The notes under the pieces: model-generated
Told to the model about the DNA's origin: nothing
Database searches by the model: none
Seen by the model: the letters and a program-made list of their open reading frames with translations, nothing else
Origin: Taibaiella soli
GTDB taxonomy: Bacteria; Bacteroidota; Bacteroidia; Chitinophagales; Chitinophagaceae
DNA length: 64,000 nucleotides
NCBI RefSeq assembly: GCF_003236175.1
Contig: NZ_QKTW01000027.1
Location: forward strand, 63,600-127,599
Direction of reading: 5' to 3'
Shown: piece after piece, positions 47,432 through 56,198 of the stretch
Layout of the letters: each line of letters starts with the position of its first letter
Position numbering within the stretch: the stretch's first letter is position 1
Position numbers and translations under genes: made by a program

Positions 47432-48422
47432 TTTTTATTACAGCGTCAGTAAAAACTATCTGATAAAATTTGTGGAAGTCTTAAACAAGGCTTCCGGCGA
47501 AAAGGCGACGCAAAAAGGAAACAGGATTTATCTGCAGCCTTCAATAGCAGATGGATTTCTTGAATTTCATGAATTTCAAGAAGGTATTTCTGTTTTAATC
47601 ACGGACTGTACGCTCCGGCAGGAGCTTAGGTTTCGGCAAATGAATGTTTCCGGCAACGATACTTACCGGATTGTATTTAATATAGGTCAGCCAATTCCGA
47701 TCATTATGGAAAATGGTCAGAAGATAGTATTGGGCAGTGATTTTGCCGAAGCTGTAATGTTCACATCTCACACTGCTGAATTGAGCGGTATTGTGGCGAC
47801 CGGTACGGTAGTAAAAACGATCACTATTATTTTCCACAGAACCTGGGCCATTGATCATCTGCTGCACAATGCGGTTCCGCTACGGGTGACACGGCTGCAA
47901 CTGTTTGCCAACAATATGCCGATGCAGTTCACCACGCACCTGGATCTGCAGTGCTATGAACTGGCTTGTGAAATGCTGACACAACGCGCACCGGCAATGG
48001 TATTGCCACACCTGCTGGAGGGATATACTTACCAGATGGCCGCTTTATTTTTCAATAGCGTAGTGGAGGACGAAGTCGGCGAAAAACGTTTTATCTCAGA
48101 AGCTGCCATGCGGGTCATTCAATTGAAAGAACGGCTGGAACAGAATCTCAGTGAAGAATTGCCAACGCTCAATGATGCCGCAACTATTTGCCTTATGAGC
48201 AAAAATCGTTTTGCAGACATGTTCAAATCCTTATTTGGTAACAGTTACGCGGCATTTTTCCTCGACCTGAAAATGAAAAAAGCAAAAGAGTTGCTTCGCA
48301 CAGGCAGTTCTGTTGCAGATACTGGTTATGAGGTTGGCTATTCTAACGTAAGCCATTTTGTAAAAACATTCCGAAGGCATTTCGGCATTACTCCTGGCGT
48401 TTATCAGGCACAACGTGGCTGA
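47418..48422 (+). CDS. AraC-family regulator, second of a tandem pair
   Basis: 334 aa, paralogous to the overlapping upstream regulator. N-terminal region MIEIDFYYSVSKNYLIKFVEVL...VLITDCTLRQELRFRQ aligns with the upstream MIEIDYTL...MLIVDCQFHRGIKFKRQ. The C-terminal AraC domain reads LNDAATICLMSKNRFADMFK and VADTGYEVGYSNVSHFVKTF, then FGITPGVYQ. Both copies keep full-length DNA-binding domains. The pair could act as a heterodimer or as successive regulators; this is inference from the overlap. Confidence 0.88.
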   Translation: MIEIDFYYSVSKNYLIKFVEVLNKASGEKATQKGNRIYLQPSIADGFLEFHEFQEGISVLITDCTLRQELRFRQMNVSGNDTYRIVFNIGQPIPIIMENGQKIVLGSDFAEAVMFTSHTAELSGIVATGTVVKTITIIFHRTWAIDHLLHNAVPLRVTRLQLFANNMPMQFTTHLDLQCYELACEMLTQRAPAMVLPHLLEGYTYQMAALFFNSVVEDEVGEKRFISEAAMRVIQLKERLEQNLSEELPTLNDAATICLMSKNRFADMFKSLFGNSYAAFFLDLKMKKAKELLRTGSSVADTGYEVGYSNVSHFVKTFRRHFGITPGVYQAQRG

Positions 48423-48699
48423 TATCTTACCTCTTGCTCAGTTGTTTTCTGTTTTTGCATGAAAAAAATGGGCTAAAAGCACATCAACAAAAAAAGAACT
48501 CACGAAAACAACTCTAAACAAGTTGCAGATCCGTGGCTTATCCCTTTTTGCATCATTTCACATTTTCCGCAATCACCACGTTTTTAAGGTTTCAGGCAAC
48601 ATTCATTCCGTTTTACCTGCCGGAACTTTGCAGTAGCAATTGCAGCTAAAAGCGCCCCACTGTGAAGGCATCCGCACCGGCGGAGTAAAAACGAAAACA

Positions 48700-50700
48700 A
48701 TGAATAAGACAAAAATTAAGATCGCAGTTACTGACGATAAAAACATGAAGGGGATTTTGAGTGCTTCAATCCTTAAAATACGCAAGTGCTTACAGCGGAC
48801 GAAAAGCCTTTCTCTGGCAACGGTCACACTGGGATTTTCATTAACAGCAGCAGCTCAGGCAACACCACCGTTTAATGTTTGTACCTACGACAATACAAAT
48901 GGTGTATCGGGTGCAGTATCGGTTTACAACGCATATGAAAACATTCAGCTGACCAATTACCAGACCGTCATAGGTTCGGTGAGCGGCTCGGATGGCCTAT
49001 TCTCGGGAAACTTCAACTTGAAGAATGTTTCCGGAAGTGATTATTCCGACGTAACTATTATTCTTACCGAGGCAGGTTATTGGTCACAGACTTACTTTAA
49101 TAACAACAATTTTAAGTTTACATGGAATCCCACCGCAAAATGGTGGACAAAAACAGCGACTGACGGCACTGCAATGACCATCAGGTTGTATAACGTGGCA
49201 GTGAATGGAACTTATCTTCCAGCCTCACAAGTTCATATGGTGCCGGTGGCGCTTACTCCGAGTGCCGGCTATTCACCAGTTCTGTTCGAAAGCACGGCAG
49301 ACATGGTACTTAATGCCAACTTTTACGACGCAGGAACCGGAATCACGCACAACGCAGCAGCAGTAACGCCGCCGACGCCGGCCAACTATATTACTATTGA
49401 TCTCGGTCCTCTGGCCAATGGTCAGTCGCTAAATAACATAGTCATCACTTACGCTGTTTCATATGCCGATGGCCGGAATCCGTACACACTCTATCCGGGC
49501 GACGGCAGTCCTTCGGGAGATATTGATTATTATGTGTTCAATACACTTACTCCTGCTGTTTCTGGCTATGATTATGGTGATGCACCAGCGTCTTATGGCA
49601 TTGCACGTCACGCTCCGCATGCAACAAATGTAAACAGTTTTTGTCCCGGCACAGGAGCCATTTACATTGGCCCGGCGCGCCCCGATTATGAATTGTCAAA
49701 CAAACAAAGTGCCGCATGCAATGGTGACGATACCACCACCACTCAATACACTAACACAACCGGATACACAGATGAAGGCGGCACGCTGACGAATTATACC
49801 GGCGCAGCATCTTACAGCATGACACTGCCTTATGTAAACAACAGCGGCGCTTCTGGTACTTTAAGTACATGGATCGATTGGAATAACAATGGCATATTCG
49901 ACGCTTCAGAAATGGCGCTGATAACCGTACCTGCCGGTAGCGGCAATGCAACGTTAACCTGGAGAAAAACAAATCCGGGTGCGGGTGAGGGAACCATACC
50001 AGCATCAGTAGTTTCGGGCAATAAGGTAGTACGTTCCAGAATCGGTACGATACTTTCAGAAATCAATATACCAACCGGTACAGCTTCAGACGGAGAAGTA
50101 GAAGACTGCCTCCTTTCTGTTGCCATTAATCCGCTGCCGATTACGCTTGTTTCATTTACAGGAAACCGTGTTCAGGGAAATGATAGGCTGAGCTGGACGA
50201 CGACTAAAGAACAAAACTCAATGGACTTCGAAATTGAATATAGCGTCAATGGAGCAGATTTTACAAAAGTGGGCACCGTAAATGCCGCAGGCACGACCAC
50301 TACAGAACAGCAATATCATTTTACAAACAATAATGTAAGCGGTACTTCTTTTTACAGATTGAAAACCGTTTACACAGATGGAAGTTCAGATTACAGCCAG
50401 GTAATTAAACTGACGGGAACAAGCAGTGCAGCCAATGGCAGTGGCACCATTACAATGGCCGACATTTATCCGGTTCCGTTTCACGATGAATTGAATGTAG
50501 GTGTAAACAGCAGTCGCGAAACACCAGCTTCGATCAGATTGTTTACGTTGGATGGGAAAAAAGTTGCAGAACAAAATGTAAATCTGTCGTTAGGGCTCGC
50601 ACACTACGCCATACACAATCTCAGCGCACTGCCTGCCGGAATGTATGTGGTACGCGTGCAAACGGATGCCGAAGTATTAATGGGAAAGGTGATCAAGTAA
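48700..50700 (+). CDS. Secreted GEVED-domain protein with T9SS sorting domain
   Basis: 666 aa from the ATG at 48700; in-frame starts at 48640 (TTG) and 48745 (ATG) are alternatives. A long signal segment ends near AAAQA. Residues ~30-290 form a beta-rich domain of unknown type. Then YDYGDAPASYGIARHAP and YTDEGG...WIDWNNNGIFDASE with SDGEVEDCLLSV make a GEVED domain (about 300-490). NPLPITLVSFTGNRV begins the usual FnIII-like linker before the sorting domain (IYPVPFHDELNVGV, LPAGMYVVRV). Likely a surface adhesin. It follows the AraC pair, 277 bp downstream. Confidence 0.85.
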   Translation: MNKTKIKIAVTDDKNMKGILSASILKIRKCLQRTKSLSLATVTLGFSLTAAAQATPPFNVCTYDNTNGVSGAVSVYNAYENIQLTNYQTVIGSVSGSDGLFSGNFNLKNVSGSDYSDVTIILTEAGYWSQTYFNNNNFKFTWNPTAKWWTKTATDGTAMTIRLYNVAVNGTYLPASQVHMVPVALTPSAGYSPVLFESTADMVLNANFYDAGTGITHNAAAVTPPTPANYITIDLGPLANGQSLNNIVITYAVSYADGRNPYTLYPGDGSPSGDIDYYVFNTLTPAVSGYDYGDAPASYGIARHAPHATNVNSFCPGTGAIYIGPARPDYELSNKQSAACNGDDTTTTQYTNTTGYTDEGGTLTNYTGAASYSMTLPYVNNSGASGTLSTWIDWNNNGIFDASEMALITVPAGSGNATLTWRKTNPGAGEGTIPASVVSGNKVVRSRIGTILSEINIPTGTASDGEVEDCLLSVAINPLPITLVSFTGNRVQGNDRLSWTTTKEQNSMDFEIEYSVNGADFTKVGTVNAAGTTTTEQQYHFTNNNVSGTSFYRLKTVYTDGSSDYSQVIKLTGTSSAANGSGTITMADIYPVPFHDELNVGVNSSRETPASIRLFTLDGKKVAEQNVNLSLGLAHYAIHNLSALPAGMYVVRVQTDAEVLMGKVIK

Positions 50701-50812
50701 TATCAGTTTCTCCCTTTCAATCAAAGCGCAGCCAGGTAGCAATCAATTTTAGAAAACCATACAAATATCGAGCTACATTATTCGTTTTATGTTTAGGGGT
50801 GTTTTCGTAAAA

Positions 50813-50838
50813 AAGCCCGGGCCGTTTCACCCGGGCTT
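50813..50838 (-). terminator. Rho-independent terminator on minus strand
   Basis: Stem AAGCCCGGG/CCCGGGCTT (50813-50821, 50830-50838). The T6 tail is present only when read on the minus strand, so it serves the broken small gene at 50866-51036. Confidence 0.7.
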
Positions 50839-50865
50839 CCCTATCACCTTTTTAATTTGATTATT

Positions 50866-51036
50866 TTATGCTTTCGATATAAAGGATTTTGCCGAAAACT
50901 TATCGATGGAAAAGTTAGCATAACTTTTATCCGTCAGCACCGCGCGTGGCTCTTCTTCTAAGTTGTATACCGATTAGAGACAATGCGCAACTTTTTTGCC
51001 GCGGTCAAATCGCTGCGTAAATTTTGTTTCTGCCAT
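50866..51036 (-). pseudogene. Small gene interrupted by in-frame stop
   Basis: From an ATG at 51036 the frame encodes MAETKFTQRFDRGKKVAHCL, then a TAA (50974-50976). It continues in the same frame for 35 sense codons (beginning SVYNLEEEPRAVLTD, ending KFSAKSFISKA) to a TAA at 50866-50868. A minus-strand terminator with T6 follows 28 nt later. The composition on both sides of the stop looks like one short basic protein of ~56 residues. Either a nonsense mutation inactivated it, or a short upstream peptide or a downstream start (GTG in RAVL) is used. No family recognised; the upstream part of the gap (51037-51219) holds only a hairpin. Confidence 0.4.
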
Positions 51037-51170
51037 TATTATTTTTCTTGTCGTTCAATTCTTTCGTACAGGCGTTCGTCGTTAGACGAAATATCGCATA
51101 AACAACTGTTAGAATGTTTTTGCAATGTTTTGACATTCAATGCCCGTACAAAATGGTTCTTTTTTTGACA

Positions 51171-51205
51171 CGATTATAGTTGCATCGCTATTGATGCGAT
51201 AATCG
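51171..51205. promoter_or_regulatory. Inverted repeat upstream of DUF4142 gene
   Basis: CGATTAT (51171-51177) / ATAATCG (51199-51205) with inner GCATC/GATGC, ending 14 nt before the ATG at 51220. It may be an operator or a 5' UTR hairpin near the ribosome binding region. Confidence 0.4.
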
Positions 51206-51219
51206 TTAAACAATAAAAA

Positions 51220-51693
51220 ATGAATCGGGATCAAAACAGTACATCGGTTACCCGGCAGATCGTAACCGAACAACAATTTCGGGAAGGTGTAATGCCTCGT
51301 GCCCAACTATCAAAGCTGGCATGTGAAATTGCGTTGGGAAAAACAGCAAATGCGGATGTGAAGGAGTTTGCCGGATGGGAGTTAATGGAGGCAAATACCG
51401 TGATTGATGTGCTTCAAGACCTGGGAACTGCTCTATCAACGATGGACACTGCCGCTGCCGCTTTTATCGAGCAACTGAAGGGACTTTCCGGAAAAGATTT
51501 TGACAAGCAGTACATGGCAGCGGAATTATCCAACCACGAATACTTGCGTGACTTTGCCCGGAACTATCTCGACAATGCCGAAGGAAAGCCGACGGGTAAA
51601 GACAAAGAAACATGGCACGTCGCCGGCCTGGCATTATTTGCGTTCACGGAACACGTCGGTCTTTGCGAAAAAATTATTGCCGCCGCGAATTAA
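51220..51693 (+). CDS. DUF4142 (ferritin-like) protein, cytoplasmic form
   Basis: 157 aa, four-helix ferritin-like domain of the DUF4142 group: AQLSKLACEIALGKTANADVKEFA, then LSGKDFDKQYMAAELSNHEYLRDFA and a terminal EHVGLCEKI. Most family members are exported; this one has no signal peptide. Family members are linked to stress but have no proven reaction. The next gene encodes a catalase-like haem protein, which fits an oxidative-stress pair, though 143 bp separate them. Confidence 0.78.
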   Translation: MNRDQNSTSVTRQIVTEQQFREGVMPRAQLSKLACEIALGKTANADVKEFAGWELMEANTVIDVLQDLGTALSTMDTAAAAFIEQLKGLSGKDFDKQYMAAELSNHEYLRDFARNYLDNAEGKPTGKDKETWHVAGLALFAFTEHVGLCEKIIAAAN

Positions 51694-51836
51694 TTATCGG
51701 CTGTGCAATTCGTTGCTGCCTGTGTTAAAACATAATGGCCTGCGGCGAAGACCGGCTGTGGCATTATAACAAACCCCGGTTCCGCTTGCAAGCATTATCT
51801 CCATTTATTTTTACATCAACTATAAATTAACTTCTC

Positions 51837-52826
51837 ATGAGACGATATCTCTTTTTATATTTTACCATCACACTCCCGGCTTTCTTAATTTCCATCAGTC
51901 ACGTACATGCGCAAACAGACAGCTTAAAACGCAGTCCGCAAGACCTTGTCAACGCCCTGCATACAGCTTTTGGCGAGCATCATGCACGTGCCGTGCATAC
52001 AAAAGGTATCTTTTTTGAGGGAACGTTTACTCCTTCCGGAGAAGCGGCAACTATTACCACAGCCAAGCATCTGCAAAAGGAGCCCTCAAAGATCATTGTT
52101 CGTTTTTCCGATTTCACGGGAATCCCGGACATACCCGATAATGCCGGTCCTGCCAACCCGAGAGGAATGGCGATCAAGTTTATTATGAAGGACGGATCGA
52201 CTTCAGATATCGTCGGTCATAGCTTTAATGGTTTTCCGACCGCGAATTCCGATCAATTCCGAGACTTATTGCTATCTATCGCTCACAGTGGGGCCGGCGC
52301 ATCAAAGCCGACGGCACTTGATAGTTTCCTGTCCACCCATCCACTTGCGAAAAGATTTCTCACCACACAAAAACTGCCGGTAAGCTATGCTACTGTCAAT
52401 TATTTTGGTGTGAATGCGTTTAAGTTTACAAATAGTAAAAACAGCGCGTGTTTTGTCCGGTATCAATTTGTCCCGGAAAGGGAAGAACTCCTGACATCCG
52501 CGCAGTATGAAAAGGAAGATGTTAACTATCTGATCGACGAAATTCAAAAACGTATTGCATCGAAGCCTGTCGTATTTAAAATGTATGCGGAAATTGCTAC
52601 GAGCGATGATAATATTAATGATCCCTCCATCGCATGGCCTGGCAGCCGACGGAAGGTTTATCTTGGAAAGCTTACGATAACAAAACTCGCTGATAACTCT
52701 GTCGTGGCAGACAAAGCATTATTCTTTATCCCGAATAATGTCCCGGCAGGCATTGAACCTGCTGACCCGATGATCAACTTCAGGTCGGCAGCATACCCCA
52801 TTTCGGTTAAGGAAAGACAACAGTAG
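51837..52826 (+). CDS. Exported catalase-like haem protein (SrpA-type)
   Basis: 329 aa with a signal peptide (ending VHAQ) and the small catalase-like fold: DLVNALHTAFGEHHARAVHTKG with the distal His, then FSDFTGIPDIPDNAGPANPRGMAIKF. SFNGFPTANSDQF with the conserved Asn and FVRYQFVPE follow. At ~300 mature residues it matches catalase-related peroxidases of the SrpA kind, shorter than true catalases. It probably acts as a periplasmic peroxidase on H2O2 or organic peroxides. The proximal Tyr motif of catalases is not obvious. Confidence 0.85.
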   Translation: MRRYLFLYFTITLPAFLISISHVHAQTDSLKRSPQDLVNALHTAFGEHHARAVHTKGIFFEGTFTPSGEAATITTAKHLQKEPSKIIVRFSDFTGIPDIPDNAGPANPRGMAIKFIMKDGSTSDIVGHSFNGFPTANSDQFRDLLLSIAHSGAGASKPTALDSFLSTHPLAKRFLTTQKLPVSYATVNYFGVNAFKFTNSKNSACFVRYQFVPEREELLTSAQYEKEDVNYLIDEIQKRIASKPVVFKMYAEIATSDDNINDPSIAWPGSRRKVYLGKLTITKLADNSVVADKALFFIPNNVPAGIEPADPMINFRSAAYPISVKERQQ

Positions 52827-52852
52827 CGATTATATGACATGCAACAGGAAGT

Positions 52853-52899
52853 ATGCATAACAAAAAGGAGCAGCTGTTCGGCGATTCCTTTTTATGCAT
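52853..52899. terminator. Bidirectional terminator
   Basis: ATGCAT (52853-52858) plus AAAAAGGA pairs with TCCTTTTT plus ATGCAT (52894-52899) with a 3-nt bulge, between the catalase gene and the convergent regulator pseudogene, whose stop it overlaps. Confidence 0.75.
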
Positions 52900-54530
52900 G
52901 CGTTTTGGTAATCCCTAATTTTTTCATTTTTGAGTGCAGGGTAGTCGGGGGAATGTTGAGTATGGCTGCGGCCCCGTCTTCGCCTCTTATTTTGCCTTTG
53001 CACTGCTGCAGTATTGCGATGATGTGTTCTCGTTCCATTTGTTCAAGGGATTTGTCGATCGCCCCTTCTTGCTGCATGGTCATTTTTTTGGAAGAACGAA
53101 TAAGAAACACTTCTTCTATAATAGGCCCCTTTGCCATAAGGATACTTCGCTCTATTACATTTTCCAACTCGCGGATATTGCCCGGCCAGTCGTATGTCGA
53201 CAACTCAAGCATAACGGCCGGCGATACACCGGTAATTTTTTTACCGAGCCTGTTTGATAACTTTTGTATAAAATGTGTGATCAGTTGCTTCATATCTTCC
53301 TTACGCTCACGCAAGGCGGGCAATACAACGGGGAAAACATTCAGCCGGTAATAGAGGTCTGCCCTGAACCTGCCTTCCTCTACTTCCTTTTGCAGGTAGC
53401 GGTTGGTAGCCGCGATGATGCGAACATTGGTTTTAATAACGGTCTTTCCCCCGATGCGCTCGATTTCCTTTTCCTGAATGGCTCTCAACAATTTGACCTG
53501 AAGATCGATGGGCATTTCGCCGATCTCATCTAGAAACAAAGTACTGTGGTCTGCCAATTCGAATTTCCCCGTTCTGCGCTCTGTCGCGCCGGTAAAACTT
53601 CCCTTTTCATGGCCGAACAACTCGCTTTCGATAAGCGTTGGAGGAAGGGCAGCGCAATTTACCTTGATCATCAGTTGGTCCTTTCGCGGGGAAGCATTAT
53701 GAATTGCTCTGGCAATAAGTTCTTTGCCGGTACCTGTTTCGCCCATGATTAATACACTCGTGTCGCTGTAGGCAACATTCGATATCAGTTGAAAAACATT
53801 TGTAAGCGAGGAGGCGGAACCGATGATTTCGCTATGGTTGTTTTCAAAGCTGATCTGTTCCTGGAGATAGAGATTTTCTTGCTCCAATTTCGATTTATAT
53901 AAAATGAATTTCGGCGAGTTGTCCTTCTATTTTCTCGTAAGCCAATACATTCGAAATGGCGATTGAAATGTGGGAGCAAACGGCTTGTGCGAGCTGAAGT
54001 TGCTGTGGCGTGAAAAACCTTTTTTCTTTTACATACACGTACACGGCGCCAAAACTTTTGTTATTGATGCGAACGGCAAAGCCGATTAGTTGATTAACGT
54101 TGAGATCATAGAAGAAGTCGACGTAATAAGGTCGTTCGCGTCGTCGCATCAGGTCGTACATGTCAAATATAACGGGCTCCTGAGATTGCTGGATAGTGTC
54201 GTAAATGCCGTCTTTGATATGATATTTCATCGCCGCACCTCTTGCGAAGTCCGGGTGATGCATGGTTTCGTCAGTAATGGTATGTATGTAGTTAGTGTGT
54301 GTAAGGTTGTCGCTGTTATCCAGACAGATCATGATCTCGTTAAACCGAAAATATTTCGATAACCTGTCGGAGACGATCTATTGAATATCTTGTTTGGTGC
54401 GGCATGAAGTAATGTCTTTACTCAACAGTAAAAGCAGAGATTTTTCTTGCTCGCTTTCTCGCAGCGATTGTAAAGTCTGCTCATGGGTATTATGGGCAAT
54501 AAGGGCGGGATCCGGTTTTAGACTTTTCAT
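52892..54530 (-). pseudogene. Sigma-54-dependent GAF/AAA+ activator, broken in two places
   Basis: From an ATG at 54530 the frame encodes 50 codons (MKSLKPDPALIAHNTHEQ ... TKQDIQ). It then meets TAG (54378-54380) and continues in frame as IVSDRLSKYFRFNEIMICLD through a GAF domain (to [16 protein letters not shown]). That frame ends in TAA at 53895-53897. The protein resumes one base out of frame as [16 protein letters not shown] and a full AAA+ domain: GETGTGKE Walker A, GSFTGA sigma-54 contact loop, [10 protein letters not shown] Walker B, and a C-terminal Fis-like [18 protein letters not shown]. The intact gene would be an FhlA-like enhancer-binding protein of ~545 aa. Two independent lesions argue for decay rather than one sequencing error, but the AAA+-HTH part alone (52892-53887) could still be made from its TTG. 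Confidence 0.75.
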
Positions 54531-54559
54531 AATAAGTGTTATCTAAAGTTACACTTATT
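54531..54559 (-). promoter_or_regulatory. Inverted repeat abutting regulator start codon
   Basis: AATAAGTGT (54531-54539) and ACACTTATT (54551-54559), perfect 9-bp arms with an 11-nt spacer. It lies immediately before the ATG of the broken activator, with TAACTTTA, a near TAnnTTTG box, inside it. Confidence 0.5.
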
Positions 54560-54901
54560 ACGTATAGTTATATGTTCGTTTTGTTGTTTTTGCCTTCTGG
54601 TGAATAATGACGCCATAACTATCAATTCTTTAAAAACAAAACCGACACAAGCCCTAGGGCATTCTGCACTTCTTTCAATTTAGTTAATGCTGTTATCAAC
54701 TACGAGTATGTCTCCCTGCTAATCAGCAGTGGTATAGCGATTGAATTTGATTTATTAAATTTATTATTTAAGGGCGAACGTGATTTTGATGTTTAGAGGT
54801 AAGGTAAATGTGGCCCAGTGCAATGCTGTTCCGCCATGACAGCTGGCATGATGGATGGCAGCACCGTTTCCTATATACAAAATGCAAGCTCTGCTTTTTC
54901 A
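54560..54901. other. Intergenic region, nothing recognised
   Basis: 342 A+T-rich bases between the activator pseudogene and the cupin gene. No open frame of coding character, hairpin or tRNA was seen. Confidence 0.5.
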
Positions 54902-55393
54902 TTAGTCAAGATAATCGGGAGGATAAGTTGTTTGTCCGTGTTTTATGTCTAACGCTTTAAGGCGCTCCTTAAGTTCCGGTGTCATTTCGGGTCTGGGAGC
55001 AAATTCACTGGGTTGGACGGGAACGCCTATTGCTTCAAAAACTTTTTCCAAACCCGCAGGAACTACGGTGCAAAGTAGCCTGGCATTTTTCTCCGTTGTA
55101 TTTTTAAAACAGTGAATGCCGCCATCAAGTGGAATGTTCACAAAGCCGTCTTTTTTTACGACGGTTTTTCCCGATTCCGTTTTAAACAAAACTTCCCCCT
55201 CCAGCACATAAAACATTTCCTGCATTTTGGGGTGAGCATGCGGAGGGGGGCCGCCTCCCGGTGGAACCAGCATTTCTATGACGGCATAATTTCCTTGTGT
55301 TTCTTCGCCCGAAATGATGATTCGGTAGTTACCTCCTGCAACGCCCAGATGCTCGCCGGCTGCGCTGCTTTTTATTTTTATTTCCTGTTGCAT
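54902..55393 (-). CDS. Cupin-domain protein
   Basis: 163-aa small beta-barrel protein. Cupin motif 1 is GGGPPPHAHPKMQEMFYVLEG (split: PHAH, E and the following G) and motif 2 is IPLDGGIHCFKN. Together they provide the usual His/Glu metal site. A C-terminal helix pair (ELKERLKALDIKHG) ends the protein. Cupins of this size are dioxygenases, isomerases or sugar binders; no specific role can be assigned. No operon partner. Confidence 0.82.
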   Translation of the reverse strand: MQQEIKIKSSAAGEHLGVAGGNYRIIISGEETQGNYAVIEMLVPPGGGPPPHAHPKMQEMFYVLEGEVLFKTESGKTVVKKDGFVNIPLDGGIHCFKNTTEKNARLLCTVVPAGLEKVFEAIGVPVQPSEFAPRPEMTPELKERLKALDIKHGQTTYPPDYLD

Positions 55394-55627
55394 GTTCTAT
55401 TATTTTAATAGTTTTTGTCGGCTTTGATTTTCGCTATACATATCGACCTTTTAAGATTGCTTCATCATCGGTAACGAACAGTACGAATTCGCTGTAATGA
55501 TAATTTCTTCGTTTTAGATAACAACACTTTCTTTCGGCAGAAGTAAAATAAGCAAAATCGAAAAAAAGTGTTTTTGAATTTTTAAAATCAAGTGATTTGA
55601 AAGCGCTGAAAATTTCGATTTGTGTTG

Positions 55628-55706
55628 TTTAAAAAGCAAAAAAAGTGGCCCGAAAAAATTCGAACCACTTCTCAAAACTAATTGTTAGTCTGTGACCCCG
55701 CAGGGG
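55628..55706. repeat. Direct repeat, left copy (tRNA-Lys 3' remnant and terminator)
   Basis: 79 bp matching 61423-61500 with five mismatches and one indel. It contains the last 14 nt of the tRNA-Lys gene and its terminator hairpin. After GCAGGGG at 55706 the two copies diverge completely. Likely the left attachment site of an integrated element. Confidence 0.85.
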
Positions 55707-55901
55707 CCCATTTCGGTTGTATTGGTGCCCGAACTCAAAGCGATAATAGATAAGTGGGATAATCTTGATAAGCATCCGGATAACTATGTTTTTGCCGTAT
55801 ATGATGACACAATGAGTGCGCTTAGAAAGCATGATTTGAGCGTGCCGTTTATTCGTGTGATAATAATTGGATGGCGAAGATTTTTTAAAAGCGCGGAATA
55901 A
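55692..55901 (+). pseudogene. Fragment of a tyrosine recombinase (integrase)
   Basis: After five codons belonging to the tRNA remnant, the frame reads ISVVLVPELKAIIDKW, then HPDNYVFAVYDDTMSALRK and FIRVI. This pattern is typical of the middle catalytic-domain segment of Bacteroidota phage-type integrases (PLxPxLKxIIDKWGNxDKxPDNYIFPV). The upstream N-terminal and Arg-containing part and the downstream His-x-x-Arg/Tyr part are missing. It begins exactly where tRNA homology ends. A dead remnant of the integrase that used the tRNA-Lys site; the match is from memory of the family. Confidence 0.6.
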
Positions 55902-56198
55902 AGAAGAAATCGTCAATTCATTTTGATTGCCATCTTTAGTTTTTTGGTTCACCAATATGCCAAGGCATTTTGTCGTAAATTTAGAAGATGGGAATAGAGA
56001 GGGTTCGTTCCGGTTGCATCATTCGTTACCGGAATAATATTTTTTGATTTTAAGCTTCGGGTTTTCTTAACGGGGTAACCGAAGGAAGTTTTCGGGTAAA
56101 GCCATATGGAAACAGAAGCTTTCATCTTATGAAAGTTCGGCTTCATTAAACTAATGGAAAAACTAAACAAATCGATAGCCAATAAGGAACGAATAACC

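Noticed and set aside
50983-51168. 61-codon plus-strand frame after the GEVED gene
   Set aside because: Overlaps the minus-strand broken small gene, and the terminator direction favours the minus strand; the composition looks random.
55629-55955. 108-codon minus-strand frame across the left repeat
   Set aside because: Covers the tRNA terminator and runs opposite the integrase remnant; no coding character.
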